Below, in pieces: positions 1 through 12,899 of a stretch of DNA of 64,000 bases. The position numbers and the translations under genes were made by a program. The notes beneath the pieces are model-generated. The model worked only from the letters and a program-made list of their open reading frames with translations, was not told the origin of the DNA and did no database searches. The DNA is from Rhododendron vialii (Eukaryota; Streptophyta; Magnoliopsida; Ericales; Ericaceae), in NCBI RefSeq assembly GCF_030253575.1, contig NC_080558.1, positions 320,001 to 384,000 on the forward strand. Reading direction: 5' to 3'. Each line of letters opens with the position of its first letter. Within the stretch, counting starts at the first letter, position 1.

Positions 1-214
1 ACCGACTAATTAATTAATAATACTGTAGCAGTATTTATAAATAGTTTAATTAATGAAATTGACCAGGTTTTGGGGTGTCAGTCAATCTCCACGGCATCGT
101 CTGATCCTCCTTGTTGGTTTCTATCAGCAATTAATTAAAAACAAACACAATGGTCCCAAGTCAAAACTACTTATGAATTCTTTTGTTTGTTCAACGATTC
201 AATCAATGAAATAC

Positions 215-251
<37 letters not shown>

Positions 252-481
252 TGTAGATAGACAGAGGGAGACGTAAGTTTGAAGGAAGATATTTCCATGT
301 GAGTGTGGCCAATACATACAACTATATGATATCCAGCATACAATATGCTAAAAATATGCTCATGTCAATATCCATATTTTCTCTATGGGAAGCTCTAAAA
401 TACGTACACACCATCATTTAAGTCTGTACCACGTACTCCTTAAATCACTTTGAATTTATATACTAATTGGAAAGTCTATAA
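1..481. other. intergenic, no gene seen
   Basis: AT-rich DNA with a (TA)n/(CA)n microsatellite near 216-251. No ORF here resembles a known protein. Confidence 0.6.
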
Positions 482-1003
482 TACGCACTCCTTAAAAGGG
501 TGTACCATATGCATCTATTTTATGGTTCATTCATAACATTTTAGCGTGTTTCGTAACTTTTGTTCTAGAATTCATAACTTTTCAGTAGTACGATTCGTAA
601 CATTTTCATTATGATTCATTACATTTTAGTGTATCTCGTAACTTTTTAACAATATGATTCGTAACATTTTCTCTATAATTTATACTCCCTCCGTCCCTTA
701 TTTTGTGTCCAGTATTTCATTTTGGGCTGTCCCCTAATAACTGTCCATTTTGTAAAGTTAGTGGGTAAAAGTTGGTGCATTGTCTATTTTGTCCCTAAAA
801 GTATATTCCATTTTGAAAAGTAAGTGAGTAAAAGTGTAATGATGGTAGAAAAAGTGGAGGAAAAAGTTGATGTGAAAGGTATAATGATGATGTCTTTTTA
901 ATAAGTTGGAGTTACGAAGCAGGACACTTAAAAAAGGACGAAGGGAGTAACATTTTGGGAATGCATATGATACACACCCAAATAAGGTGTGTGTATTGTA
1001 GTT
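482..1003. mobile_element. foldback/MITE-like element interrupted by a Stowaway MITE
   Basis: The left end (from about 482) and the reverse complement of the right end (to about 1003) share an imperfect inverted repeat of about 30 bp. Both read roughly TACRCACxCCTTA, then GGGTGTxx, then ATATGCAT. The interior left of the nested Stowaway holds about four degenerate units ending in the core TCGTAACATTTT (about 530-672). The superfamily is not identified and no clear target duplication was found, so the outer boundaries are approximate. Confidence 0.45.
685..947. mobile_element. Stowaway-type MITE (Tc1/mariner)
   Basis: A 263-bp element with termini CTCCCTCCGTCC on the left and GGACGAAGGGAG on the right, flanked by TA dinucleotides at 683-684 and 948-949. 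Terminal sequence, TA duplication and size are the Stowaway hallmarks. It has no coding capacity and depends on a mariner-like transposase elsewhere. It sits inside another inverted-repeat element, so it inserted later. A related partial copy lies near 45834-46012. Confidence 0.88.
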
Positions 1004-2240
1004 TTTCCCGTGTATAAAAGGTTCATCCAATATTTCAAGTTTCATTATGAGTTTAGTTAATTAGGATCTTGAATTTGGATTAACCACTTAAACACATTCA
1101 ATTAAGCTAAAATTTTTATGAGGCCATTCTAACATTAATTATTTTATAATTAATGAACACTTTGATTTCTTCGTGCGAGATTCAAAAGAGGGCCCCCACG
1201 TACTATTGTACATTTTCAATACCCAAAGGTTTCGGTACTCATAGTCGGACTCTATATCAAGCTTCCGTATTTTAACTTGTTCACATGATAGAGAGATGAA
1301 TTTTCATGCTGACTTAATCAAAGCTAGTATGACATTATGGTTGCAACAATTGTAACTAGGTGTAACCCATTTGAGAGTTTAAACCTGGGGAATAAATTAA
1401 ACAACGAAACTTTGGGTACTGCTTCCAGAAAAGTATAAGCTTTTTGACCGGCTGTGTGTGTGTGTGTTGAAGAGGAATCATTTTGGTAAGAAATTAATTA
1501 TAAAGATTAATAATTAGGCATGCATGCAATGAATATATACTAGTAGTTAATAGCTAGGCATAGCCTCTAACTGCTTCATGTTACTAATGTTACAAGTTTC
1601 TCAAAAAAGCCTGCAAAGATGCCCCAAGCCTAGCTAGCTAGCTACTATTATACACACCGACAATGGCTAGCTATATATGTATGTATATATTTTCTCGATC
1701 TCTTTTTACTTGCTCTACAATTCTCTTTTCATAGTACAATGAATAATTTTCTACACTACACCAGGGTACGTACGTAAGACATATGGCTCTCTCTAAATTA
1801 AACCCTAGTTAGCTAGCTACATCTAGCTAATTTAACAAAGAGCTAGCTAGCTAGAACTAATTGTATATCGATCGATCTTAATTTGCACTGCAGGTACGTT
1901 ATTCTAATTAATTAGTAATTGTATGTAAATTAATTAATTAAGGTTGGCATCATTCGATCAATTCGTGGGGGGTTTAATTTAATTTGTAGATATACAGATA
2001 GCTAGGGTCTCGGCCGTCTCCCTTAATATCTGGTTAATTGCCATGATTTAGCTAGATTCTACACAACCACCACTTATTCCATCCCACTTTGTTAATTAGT
2101 AATGCTTTAAACAATATCCATCTTCACGTTTTTCCGGGATTTCCATATCCGGCCACTTAATTAATTACTATCATCTTGTTCATTTTTAGATCCGCGATTC
2201 CGCCAACTTATATATACATACATATCTTGCTCACTGCAAA

Positions 2241-2256
2241 TTGTAATGATTTCAAA

Positions 2257-2295
<39 letters not shown>

Positions 2296-2313
2296 GTAAT
2301 GATTTCAAATTAC
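2241..2313. repeat. (CT)n microsatellite between two copies of one 20-mer
   Basis: A CT tract (about 2262-2292) is bracketed by two identical direct copies of a 20-bp sequence at 2241-2260 and 2294-2313. The arrangement suggests slippage or a small tandem duplication later separated by repeat growth. Confidence 0.8.
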
Positions 2314-3977
2314 TATTCTCTCTTCGATCCGGTCAAAAACAGATCATGCACACCAAGACCGGAGAATTCACAAAAAAATTACTTTCTTACGGCCTAACAT
2401 CATAAAATGAACCATGTTTTAATTGTATCTTTATACCTATCTAAAAGATGATCAACCTCAACACCCAACTATTACAAAAATCAATAGCTTAAGAGGAATA
2501 TGTGTTCGATGTTGAATTTGTGAAGGCGATTTTAATTTAAGTGGGTAAATCACGTGGAGTACATATAATCTGGCTTATAGTACTCTTCTTTATTTTCGTA
2601 TCTTTATTAAGCATCTACCCAACAATGCGAATGGGAGTTCGATCAATAGTCCCTGCTACTCGACTATTCCGGATTCACAACACAAAATCCGGCGAATAAT
2701 AAATCAAGTAAAAATATAAAGAAATGACAGGCACATAAACTTTACGTGATTCAACAATTCTGTAACTAGCTTGGTACATGCATTCACTGTTCACACCACT
2801 TTTCACTTTGTATTGAAACGGAAAAAAGTGTACAAATACATCTGTTGCAGCATATATGTGACGTGAATTTATATTTTTAGGGATAACAACATCACTATAA
2901 GGTGATAAAAAAATAAATTTACTAGTACTAATATTTTGCACTACCACTTATTGGCTTTTATGAAATTGTTCATCCTAAATAAAAAAAAATTCGTCACAAG
3001 TTAAGTTATTTCTACTAAACTAGAACATTAAACACATTTTCTTCTACTACTCCAACATATTTTCTACAACTTATAGTTTAATAGAAATAACTCGACGTTT
3101 ATAGACTTGACACTTGGCGGAAACGCCCCTAGCTAATTCAGAATAAAGAAGTGAAGCTAATTTTTATATCTAGACTAGATAGAAAATGAAAGTCAGGGTG
3201 TGGACTCAAACCCTCCGAGTTGACTGTTTCTCTGGATCGAACATTAATAATTTCTAGAAGTTTGAAGCAGCATATGAGAACACTAGCCCCGGTTATTGCG
3301 GTCCATATTAATATATACTCATGACAAAGTCGTGTGGGGGCCAGTGATGGAGTCAGGGCCGCACATGATTAAAAGTCCAAGTCTGTACATCTTTATTTAT
3401 TTATTTCTCCTACTACTACTAATTCATTTTGGCTATATATAGATCGAATTAGGAGAAATTTTTGGGTGTCGGTAAGGTACCACACAGGTGGTATTCCATC
3501 GGTGTTTCGGATAGTCTAAACTTGTTTTGGAAGGTCCGAATCTTAGAGAGAAAAAGAGGAGAGAGAGTGATAGGATGAGGGGAGAGACAGAGAGAGTAAA
3601 TCAATGTCATCTTTGAAAGAGAAAAATAGAAGAATGGTGCAATGAGGGAAGAGAGAGTAAATATATCTAGGCCGTCCAAAGCACATTTGGATTGTCCGGA
3701 TCACCGACACGTACCGTCACGAGGTATCCGCTCGGAACCCAAAAACGTCCCATAGAATTAGAGACCTAGGACTAGAGGGTAATTAGATACATACTCCTAT
3801 ATGCGTTTGTGGAAGACTGGAGTAGTATATACTACTTAGTATATGAAATTAATTAATTAATTAAGAATTTGTAACGTAAACGCGTCAAAGACAGAAGCAG
3901 CCAAAAGCTCCTCTTGTCGAGAACCTCGTCCCACCATAGTAGATGACAAAATCTCTCTCGAGTTGCGTGCACGCTTC

Positions 3978-4040
3978 TCCAAAAAATTTTGAAGTGAATT
4001 TACTCTCTCTCTCTCTCTCCAAAAAATTTTGAAGTGAATT

Positions 4041-4078
<38 letters not shown>
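3978..4078. repeat. tandem duplication with embedded CT microsatellites
   Basis: Two copies of a unit of about 43 bp (CCAAAAAATTTTGAAG core plus a CT tract) lie in tandem from 3978 and 4020. The second copy has the longer CT run. Confidence 0.8.
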
Positions 4079-4082
<4 letters not shown>

Positions 4083-6488
4083 ACAGCACAAGCAAAGCAA
4101 AGCAGCCGTATTCGCGCGCAGCTAGCTAGCTAACTCACTGCATGTAAATTAAAATACATGTACTGGCGTATTATTACTTACTTTCACAATGGTTTTGATC
4201 AATCAGGACTACGTAAAGCACCCTGATTCCAGAATATTCAAATGCTCAGATTTCTTAAAATAATCTTAAGGTATTACTAATTTTATAAAATATTTCAACC
4301 ATTAAAATCGCTTTTAAATGGTTGAGATTGCATGGATTGCTCTCTTGCCTTTCATTGCAACAGTTTTCCCTTCTCCTCCTCTCTATGAGATTCACGAGAC
4401 ATTTCTTGACTTCCTTGTCCAATTTTCATGACTTGATGTTCCTCCTCGTGGGCGGCCGGGAATCTAAGCTGTGGGGATATAAGAGATTTAGTTTCTAAAT
4501 AAGATCATTCACAAACAAAATTATTAGTATATATATGCATATTGACAGAGTCGTCCATAAACCTAGCTATACAGAATGTTGTGGCTGTTTTACTTTTTGA
4601 AACAACCGAAATTAAGTTAGTCTGATGATAACACTATCACACATATTTTAGTCGGTATCACGCATTTGCGTCTAAAAGAAAATAATTCAATACTTTAGGA
4701 GTAATGAAGAATTTACTTAATGTATGTTTATTTACAATCCTAGCTTGGCGGGGCGAAATGAAGAATTGTGATTATTGCAGCCGATTCCAACTAAAATTCA
4801 AAGTAAAGGAGAGACCACAACTAGTATATATTGGGCATCTTATTAATACTATATAAAAGAGTGTCTCAGATCACTAATTAACCTAACCTTTTTATTGACT
4901 GTGCTGCTCTTATATATATTCTAAGGAATCAATTTGCGTACAAGTTTTATTATAGATTTGACATATAAAAGATGTTGGAATGTCAGGTTGGGTGAGGTAA
5001 CATCTAGGCTAATGTTTGACTATTGAAGATGGAGATGGCCGGGGTCAAACCAGTGGTCTGGTCAGTACGTTGTGTGGAGTCGTGACCACTAGTGTATTGA
5101 ACATGGGTTCCACCTGAAAGCTCAGGCTCAGGTATATATAATAATACACCCAAATTCAGATACCATTATTTTTCCTAGATAATACTATTGACTTCAAAAC
5201 CCCTTTTCATTAAAGTAAGGAGTTGTTGTTGTTTCTTTGCAAGTTTCAACTTCCTAAAAAAAGAAAAGAAAAAAGAGTTAGAGGACCGTGATAATAGAAT
5301 ATGCTGGAAGATGGAGTTCTTTAGATAAATTGTACTATGATATAGTCGTTCCTTAGTTTCGAGAGACCTGAAACTTACAAAATGCCTTACCATACGTAGC
5401 CTCTCACAGCCATTGAGTTAAACCGATGCATCTAATTAAGTACAATTATACACGATCGTTAAGTCAATTGTCCTAGCTACTCTAACGTTATTGTTGGTTT
5501 TTTTTTTTTTTTTTTGGAGGTGGGGTATTGTGAACTTTGGGCTATCCGGACCACCTTGGATGTGAACAGGATCCTTTCTGCACCCCTTTTTTCAACTGTC
5601 AACGCGCAATCTTGAAACAATACAAAAGATGGTCTCCCATTCACAAAGAAAAACCCAAGTCAAATAAGTACTATACATGCATATGTATCACCAAGGCAAG
5701 TGCATCCCTCATCCCAAAATTCTCTCTCCTTTTGGTATAGTGGCTGTTTATCTTTTAGTGTGTTTCTGTTTCTTGGTGTGTGTGGCCTGGTTTTTTTTGT
5801 CCTAACTCGAGGAGGGCATCACAAACATTCTCCTCGATGAATTATTTTCATTACTATTAAGGTTTTGAAACCAGAGAAGAATGCCTACCCCTTTTGAGAA
5901 AAAATAAAATAAAATCTTATTTATCATTAAGTTAAGAAAAAGGGGATGGTCGGAAGCACATTCACTCTCTCGATCTTTGCAACTCGATCTCGGCATCACC
6001 GTTTTTTTAAAAGATTGAACATATTTGAACGTGATAGTAAGAGCCCTTAGCTACCCCTACTCGCAGAAGACCCGGAACTGAAAAGTGAACCCTACCAGAA
6101 GGGATGATCCTCCTTTCCAATTCTCCATTTCTATCTCAAAGTTCAACTGATGATTTTGGACACCGTGTGTGTGTCCCTAGCCCGGCAATCAAGAATAAAA
6201 ATATCATCGATCTAACATTTAGTATGCGCTTTTCAAAAGAAACCAATAATGATAATCCTTTGATAACGAGTTACGAGAAAACTAGTGCTCTTCCCACTTC
6301 TTGTGGAACCAGACGCCGAAAAAATAGAAAACCAAATTGATACAGGCCTAAGATTAAATGCAATTGTTAACTCTTAACAGTGAACGTAAACTTCCCTTGT
6401 TCAAAAAGACACTCAAGGGTCCATAATTCCATTGCTGACTAAGCTTAGCAGTACACTAATTCAAAAGATTAAACCTAACAACTCTTTC

Positions 6489-6737
6489 AGGCTCTGTTCA
6501 GTTGCACAAAAAAGACAACAAATGAACAAAAAATTAACTCTCCTGTAACTTTTAGTGGGGACCCATAGTCCCAATTTTTTTTCCACATGGAAAATATATC
6601 CTTCGGAATTCAAGAATTTTAATTTTCATGCAAAATTCATCGTCAACCGAACACACACACAGGAAAATAATCTTCTTTTTTCACTTTTCTTTTCTAAACA
6701 TTACTCACTCAATATTTCCGAAACTTGAACAGAGCCT
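6489..6737. mobile_element. MITE with AGGCTCTGTTCA termini
   Basis: A 249-bp segment begins AGGCTCTGTTCA and ends with its exact reverse complement. A further inner pair (GTTCAGTTG and CAACCGAAC) gives more foldback potential. It is related at the ends to the larger element at 36846-37610. No clear target duplication is seen, so the superfamily is left open. Confidence 0.6.
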
Positions 6738-7579
6738 TAGAGACGGCAAAATCACATCTGAAAGCGATCTTAATTATCAATGAAGTTCTGTCTGCTGTTG
6801 GCCCCATTACAAATCTGGAATGATGATTTCCAGTACACCTACTGGGAAATGCACAAATCAGACAAAACTAACAACGCGTGGAGAACTTTTGGAAAGCAAG
6901 GGAAAGAAAGAGACCGACCGAGAGGAAAATTTTAAGAAAACTGTAGATATTTTCCCTTGCAAGGTTTCGCAAAGGAAAAGAAACGAGATAATTCCTTGTT
7001 CGATTTGAGGAAAATAAGAAAGAGAACAGGACTTCTCAAGTTACCCGAGATGAAAAAGGGATAAGAATGAAACGAAAGTGACAATGTTTTTCTTTCCCTT
7101 ACCAAATCATAACTTACACTAACGGAGGAGGAAAATTGTTTTGTTTTCTCCTTTCTCTCTCTTTCCACAAGTTCCAAACCCACCCTATATTAAGACAACC
7201 AATCTATCCAACAAAACAAGAGGCTGCACAAAAGAAAACAGACATGATCGACCAAAACTGTTGGAGTGAATTTCAAAAATCATCAAGAATCATACTGTTA
7301 CAGCCCAAGCCCAAGAGTTTCATCATGCAACAAAGCTGGTCTGAGTACTACGTCACTTCTCTAAAAAAAACACACGCTCACACTGGGATAAAATCCAGAA
7401 CTAAAGCTCAACTAGAAGAAAACAAATTCACTAATATTACAACAAAAGAAAAGAAAACCAAAAAAAAAGAGGCAATCCTATCTCCTAGAAGAATGGATAA
7501 AAGAAACTAGAACCGAACCACATTTTTCGCTAGCAAAGTTCATTCTGCCACCTCGTACCTTGCTGTAGCGAGTTTTTCC
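6738..7579. other. 3' flank of PFD3, no separate gene
   Basis: A- and GA-rich sequence directly downstream of the PFD3 stop. It probably includes the 3' UTR, but I could not fix a polyadenylation site. Confidence 0.45.
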
Positions 7580-10500
7580 TCAAGAGTCCATGGGACCAGC
7601 AACTTGTCGAGTTCTGCGCTGATGTACATCCCAGTTGTATACACGAGCAATTGTGACCTGAACCATAATAGTTGATTGTAAAGATCCACCACCAAACTCT
7701 CTAATCAAAGTGAGCTTTCATTATTACAGAAGTGAACAAGCTTATGCAACGTGTTGCAAGATCAATTGCTCTGTTGCATCCATGGCCTCATCATGGCGCC
7801 ATAAGCAACTGCATGGCTATTGAATTGTTTCTTAAACTAGTTACCACAAAGAATATAGCATGCTTGTCCATTTGTCAACCATCTTTTCAAGGAGTTAAAC
7901 GACAACTATACCTGTGTAACAGTAACCTGATCTCTCAAGAATTGTAGATCTGCGACAAGAACTTCTAAACTAGCTCTAGCATTTTCCAAATTGCTTTGTA
8001 GAAGAGTAGTAGCCTGCGCCCGAAGTTTCAAGAAGTTGAGTGTCTCAGTGGAAAAGAACTAAGCTAACATCTAAAGATAACAAATCAGGTTACCTCTTCA
8101 CAGGAGTACTCCAGCATGACATTTGCTCCCAGCCATAAACATACTGAATCAGTATCTTCGATGCATGCTCGAGAATAGATACCTTCTGACACTTCAAAAT
8201 CGGCAAACAGTGCCTGTAACAAGAATAAGAAAGTAATAATTTATAAGAAAACAGGTGTGGCTGAAAATCATTGGCCTCAGGATTTTAAACACTGGACCAA
8301 AAGGTAGCAATTTGGATGTTGTTAGTTTCATGAGCATAGGGGACACACTGCAACACTTCCCAACATCCAATATACAATTAACAGCCACCACCATGAGTTT
8401 AAAAACCATGCCCCACACATTCATGCATTCTAAGATCTATGCATTTCACATCTCAAAAATTCATTGATCAAAGATCAATATGGAAAAGCATTAATGAGCA
8501 TCCACGAGGTGTAGATAGGAAAATCTTCATGGGGCACATGAAGAAGATCTTGACCTGGCTGATGTTAGCAGGCACTAAGGAACACTTTAGCTCTTAGAAA
8601 CACATGTTTTCTGCCACAGTTCAAACTACCAGACAAGGCAGATGGAACAACAAAGAAACCCTCCTACTACCACAGCAAGATGAATTCGCCATTGGGGTCG
8701 GAATTATTATTTTCTAGCAATTTCCATCTAATGGTTGTCAAATTCCGATTATATAGCCATGCTAATGTTGGTGGTTGAAGTCATATTTTCTTAGTTTAGG
8801 ATTTGCAAGGATGCATAAGACAACAAGTTTTACAAACCAAGGACGTGAAATTAATGATCCAGTAGCTGCAACATTCTCTTAACCAGATGAAATTCTTTAA
8901 ACGAACCTCACCAGCACCCTTCTTAGCTAGCAAAGTTGCAACTACATCCAAGCACTTCTCGATGTCAGGAATCTTTGCCTAATAACCACAAGAAACAAGA
9001 AGCAATCATCAAACTTCATATAGATGAGTAGAAAAGTAAGCAACTTACACAAACTCCTGACATCTAATCATGTGTCAGAGGTACTTAGAGAATGAAAAAA
9101 GCAAGTCAAGACTGAAACATGTCCAAACAAACATACCACAACTTACTAAGATTTCTAAAAACGCTCAGTTTTGAGGACATTTAGCTAGAAAACAGATTGA
9201 AAGAACCACGGCAACTCATTCTATACATTTGGGGGAAAACAACATGACCTCCAGTTTTTACTTTTTAACTGAACTCCAGTAAAAACTCCTTGTGCAGTAT
9301 ATGCCTATGCCAATCCTCTAAACCAAGCTTGTACCCAGACTTAACATGTCAGAACTATGCAACCAAACACATGTGGTTGGCGAACCAATTTATTGATGTA
9401 CCAGAAATTCTCCCACCAACCCCACCCCTACCGACCCACACACACTGCCGGAACTCTTTACACATCAAAGCAGTGTTGGACTTGAACAACCATAAAAGTG
9501 GTAAACAATTCAACAAAACAGTTTTTGCCCATAAATGTTCACCCATTTGCAATAATGCCTAAATGTGATAAAGACATGCCCATAGTGCATTTCCATTAAA
9601 GATTTTGTTGCAAAGTTTTCTGCATTCTTTCGGTAGATAATTTTGACGAGTGGTATACTCAAGGACACATGCTGTAGTGATCTTAAATTGGTCATACAAA
9701 TAATACAACAGAAGGTTTGAACCCAAATTTTGAAGAATTGGGATGCACGGAACCTTCTTTCCAATCCTAGGTGCAACTTAGGTGTCCGTGTCCATAGATA
9801 ATGACCAAATCACAAATTATTTTCAAATATTCAACAAGAAGTTCAATGCAAGTAATAACCTTTTCATGTTTCTGATGATCAAGCCACTAATACTTAGGAC
9901 TCCTAAATTCAAAAACACACAATATTGCATACAGAAGAGATTCTATTTGAAAGAAACCTGAAGCTCCCTCTGTTGCGCAAGTAGTTTCATCTCTACCAAT
10001 CTGTATTGCTGAAGTCTGGGAAAAGAGAGAGAAAAAAAGAAATGAGCAGGAATGACTTGCTAAAATAATGGGTGCAAATCCTTTTTGAGTGCCAAAATAA
10101 ATGCATCGAATAAGCATCCAAGTTAACACTCCTATATTAAGTTGCAGCCACGCCAAAAGAGCCTTAAACTATTCTCTGGGATTGGCTATAGCACTATCTT
10201 TAAGTCCCTGTTCCTTAATTTTTCGGCCAAGATTTTCCATCACCAAATATACAATTGACGCCAAAAGATCTTCATGTAAACCGTACCAACTCATTCTGAT
10301 ACTGTGAGATCATATAGTCATGCCGTAGTCGGAAGGGTTGCAGGGCTTTCTGGCATTAGTAAGAAATGTGACTCCCTATATTTCACTGTGAGCTTAGTCC
10401 CCCTCGGAATCGGCACAAAGCCAAATCTTTGTGATATCTCCTACTACACGTATGGCACTAGATAAGGTCGTACTCTAGCATTATGGAATCAGATTAACTG

Positions 10501-12860
10501 CAACTAAAGAGTCTTACGCACCCAAGTAGATGCAGAGTCACAATTGTGCCAGAACTTGATTCTATGACAGCACTATTAAATTCATCCACAACTGAACAAC
10601 ACAAATAACTGAATGAGCTAGGTCCAAAAATATATAAAAAGTACGATTAATCACATCATCTGACTCGTCCAGGGATGTCCAAAAACATTGTTGGCCATTT
10701 GGGAGAACTTCTGAACAATTAGGTCAAGTCGTATACCAATACAAAGGAGTGGGTTTCTGGCATTGGAGAGCATATGGTCCCACATATCTTCCTGACCAAA
10801 TCAGTCCCGCGTTTGTTGCGTGAGGTATAAAGGCGGGATTAACTAATAGTCCAGCCATTTGACAAATTTTCCTCTTCATCCAACGGTTAAAAATCCTTCT
10901 TTATCCCACCGAAATCAAACATAGTCACTTTGTTTGGTTCACCATTTTGAGAGTAACTTTTACTCTCGGCACAATTTTTAATAAATTTCTCTCTCTATCT
11001 CTCTCCACTTATTACCACTCAACTCTCAAAACTAACTTTCTAAAACCTCAACCTCACTACATAAAATCCTATCTTTTGTCCCTCAGACCCATATGTCCCC
11101 TCTATCCCCATCCTTAATCCCACATTTTCCAATCCTTCCACAAAGTAATCGGGCAATCAAACTTGCCCTTAAGGACAAAAAGCCTACAAACCTTGGCCGT
11201 GCATTGAAATCTAAGGAATCCAAGTGCATACAAATCTATTTGCCCATTTAGTAGACCACATAAAGGATTATATAATACCACTTGAGGGTGTACTATTTAC
11301 TCCTACCATATGAGATTATTTCCCTCTTCATCCATAGGTCAAAAATGATCCTCCACCCTTAATCCCATTCTTTGTCCCACCCACATCAAACATAGAACAA
11401 CTATACACAATCCATTTTTGGGGACCCACATCTCCCCTCTATCCCCATCCTAACGCCCACCTTTTGTAATCCTTCCACACACAAAAAAAACAAAAAAAGG
11501 GCAATCGAACATGTCCTTGAAGACAAACATGCTGAGAAGCTTAGCAGGGCTTCGAAAATCTAGGAATCCAAGTGCAACGCTAGACATCAAATATAAAGAA
11601 ACCCCTTTTCTGTGAGGAATAATGATAAGAAACCCTTGTGGATGATTTTTAATGTTATTGATGGAGTTTATAGAACTTAGAAAGATAAGATAGACTTATG
11701 GGCTATCAGATAATGGAATCTTAAAACAGCCAGGAACTCAAGACAAGCGATTGAAATGCCTACTTCCACATTCTGGCAAACAAGTTATATGTAGTATAGA
11801 TAGCACTAAAAGATAAAGCAAAGGCTCCGGGCAATAGAATCATAAAGGATCTACCAGAAGTTCACCTCAATGCTGAAAAATAGCATTCTTTCACCCATTT
11901 AGCAGAAAGTGAGTGAATAAGTGTATACATCACATGGACAGCATATCATTTGGGAACTGAAATGGGACCAGCAAGAACCAGTGCTTTGCAAACAGGAACC
12001 ACCACATAAGCTAATCCAAATTTTCAATTCAAAGTTACTACCTTCAACAAAACATTGTACATAATGTTTCAGTTAGATAGATATGGATTTCAATTGAAGG
12101 ATTTTATGTTTAATTTCAACGGATATGTAGAGGTTTAGTTTTAGGTGGTTTGTGAAACTAAATTGAGGGAGATGGATTAGAGGTAAAAAAAAAAAAGTAC
12201 TGTGTTTGTATTCTTGTAGAACTACAATCCTTAGCATGAAAGGAATTCAAATCACTCTCACCAAATAGTTATTTCAAATCCAACTAAAGCTCTCAAAATC
12301 AAAGCAGAAACCCATATTTAAGCTGTTAGATATAAACTCGAGCTAATCCCAATCAACAATAATGTCAAATTACTTCTTTTGAAATCCACATCAACCCACC
12401 CCCAGCCTAAACTTCAAAATCTAGCCCAGCTCATCTAGAAGTTCTGGTTCAAACACTATCTGCAGTAAGATCAGGCGTCTTGAATGGAATCAAACGGAAT
12501 TAGCACAGGCTGCAAATATAGATACATCTACGATCGATACAAACATCCAATAAAACCCAAGTAGACGCTGATCTAGTTTCTCAACTAACGATATAGATTG
12601 TAGTTAATACAGTTACTTTCGATCATACACATATGCAGGCATATTCTTGTCAAGAAATATAGAGCAAGGGATAAGCGTAGAGAGAGAGGGATGAAGGGCG
12701 AAAGGAGAGACCTTTCTTGGAGGAAGGCGAGGGCAGAGTTGACATCAAGACCAAGTTGAGAGAGATAGGTCTGTACATCTTCCACGAAAGCAGCTGCCGG
12801 AATACCCCTTCTCTCTGGAACCCCAGATGATGATGGAGACGACGAAGATGCTGTAGCCAT
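7580..12860 (-). CDS. PFD3: prefoldin subunit 3 (VBP1 homologue)
   Basis: An alpha-type subunit of the hexameric cytosolic co-chaperone prefoldin, which holds nascent tubulin and actin and passes them to the CCT chaperonin. Six exons splice in frame to 192 residues, close to the ~195 of Arabidopsis PFD3: 12712-12860, 9958-10015, 8907-8978, 8094-8213, 7912-8013, 7580-7657. All introns are GT-AG. After a Ser-rich N-terminus comes [17 protein letters not shown], then a first coiled coil (about 45-85), the central beta-hairpin region containing [15 protein letters not shown], and a second coiled coil (about 130-170). It ends after YNWDVHQRR. The chosen start matches the family; an in-frame upstream ATG at 12944 would add a Ser/Leu-rich stretch encoded by a GA microsatellite and is less likely. 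Intron 1 (10016-12711) is 2.7 kb and full of repeats. Confidence 0.95.
10866..11240. repeat. intronic dispersed repeat, copy A
   Basis: Lies in PFD3 intron 1. Motifs CCTCTTCATCCA, ATCAAACATAG, CCCCTCTATCCCCATCC and AGGAATCCAAGTGCA recur in the same order in copy B at about 11322-11572. Copy A also holds an extra segment (about 10930-11060) that matches the repeat at 41548-41674. Confidence 0.6.
10930..11060. mobile_element. short MITE-like insertion inside copy A
   Basis: About 125 bp running from TTTGTTTGGTTC through the shared cores CAATAAATTTCTCTCT-like and ATTACCACTCAACTCTC to AACTTTCTAAAACCT. The same string of motifs occurs at 41548-41674. Copy B of the surrounding repeat lacks it and approximates an empty site. 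Confidence 0.55.
11322..11572. repeat. intronic dispersed repeat, copy B
   Basis: Diverged direct copy of 10866-11240, also in PFD3 intron 1, without the inserted MITE-like segment. Confidence 0.6.
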
Positions 12861-12863
12861 TTT

Positions 12864-12899
<36 letters not shown>

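Larger units (their letters stand above)
1004..6488. other. 5.5-kb intergenic, no gene recognised
   Basis: AT-rich and dense in TTAATTAA and GCTAGC-type short palindromes. It has CT microsatellites but no ORF resembling a known protein. A weak inverted repeat around 3465-3735 (both arms carry GTGTCGGT-like motifs) may be an old MITE, but the arms match poorly. Confidence 0.55.
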
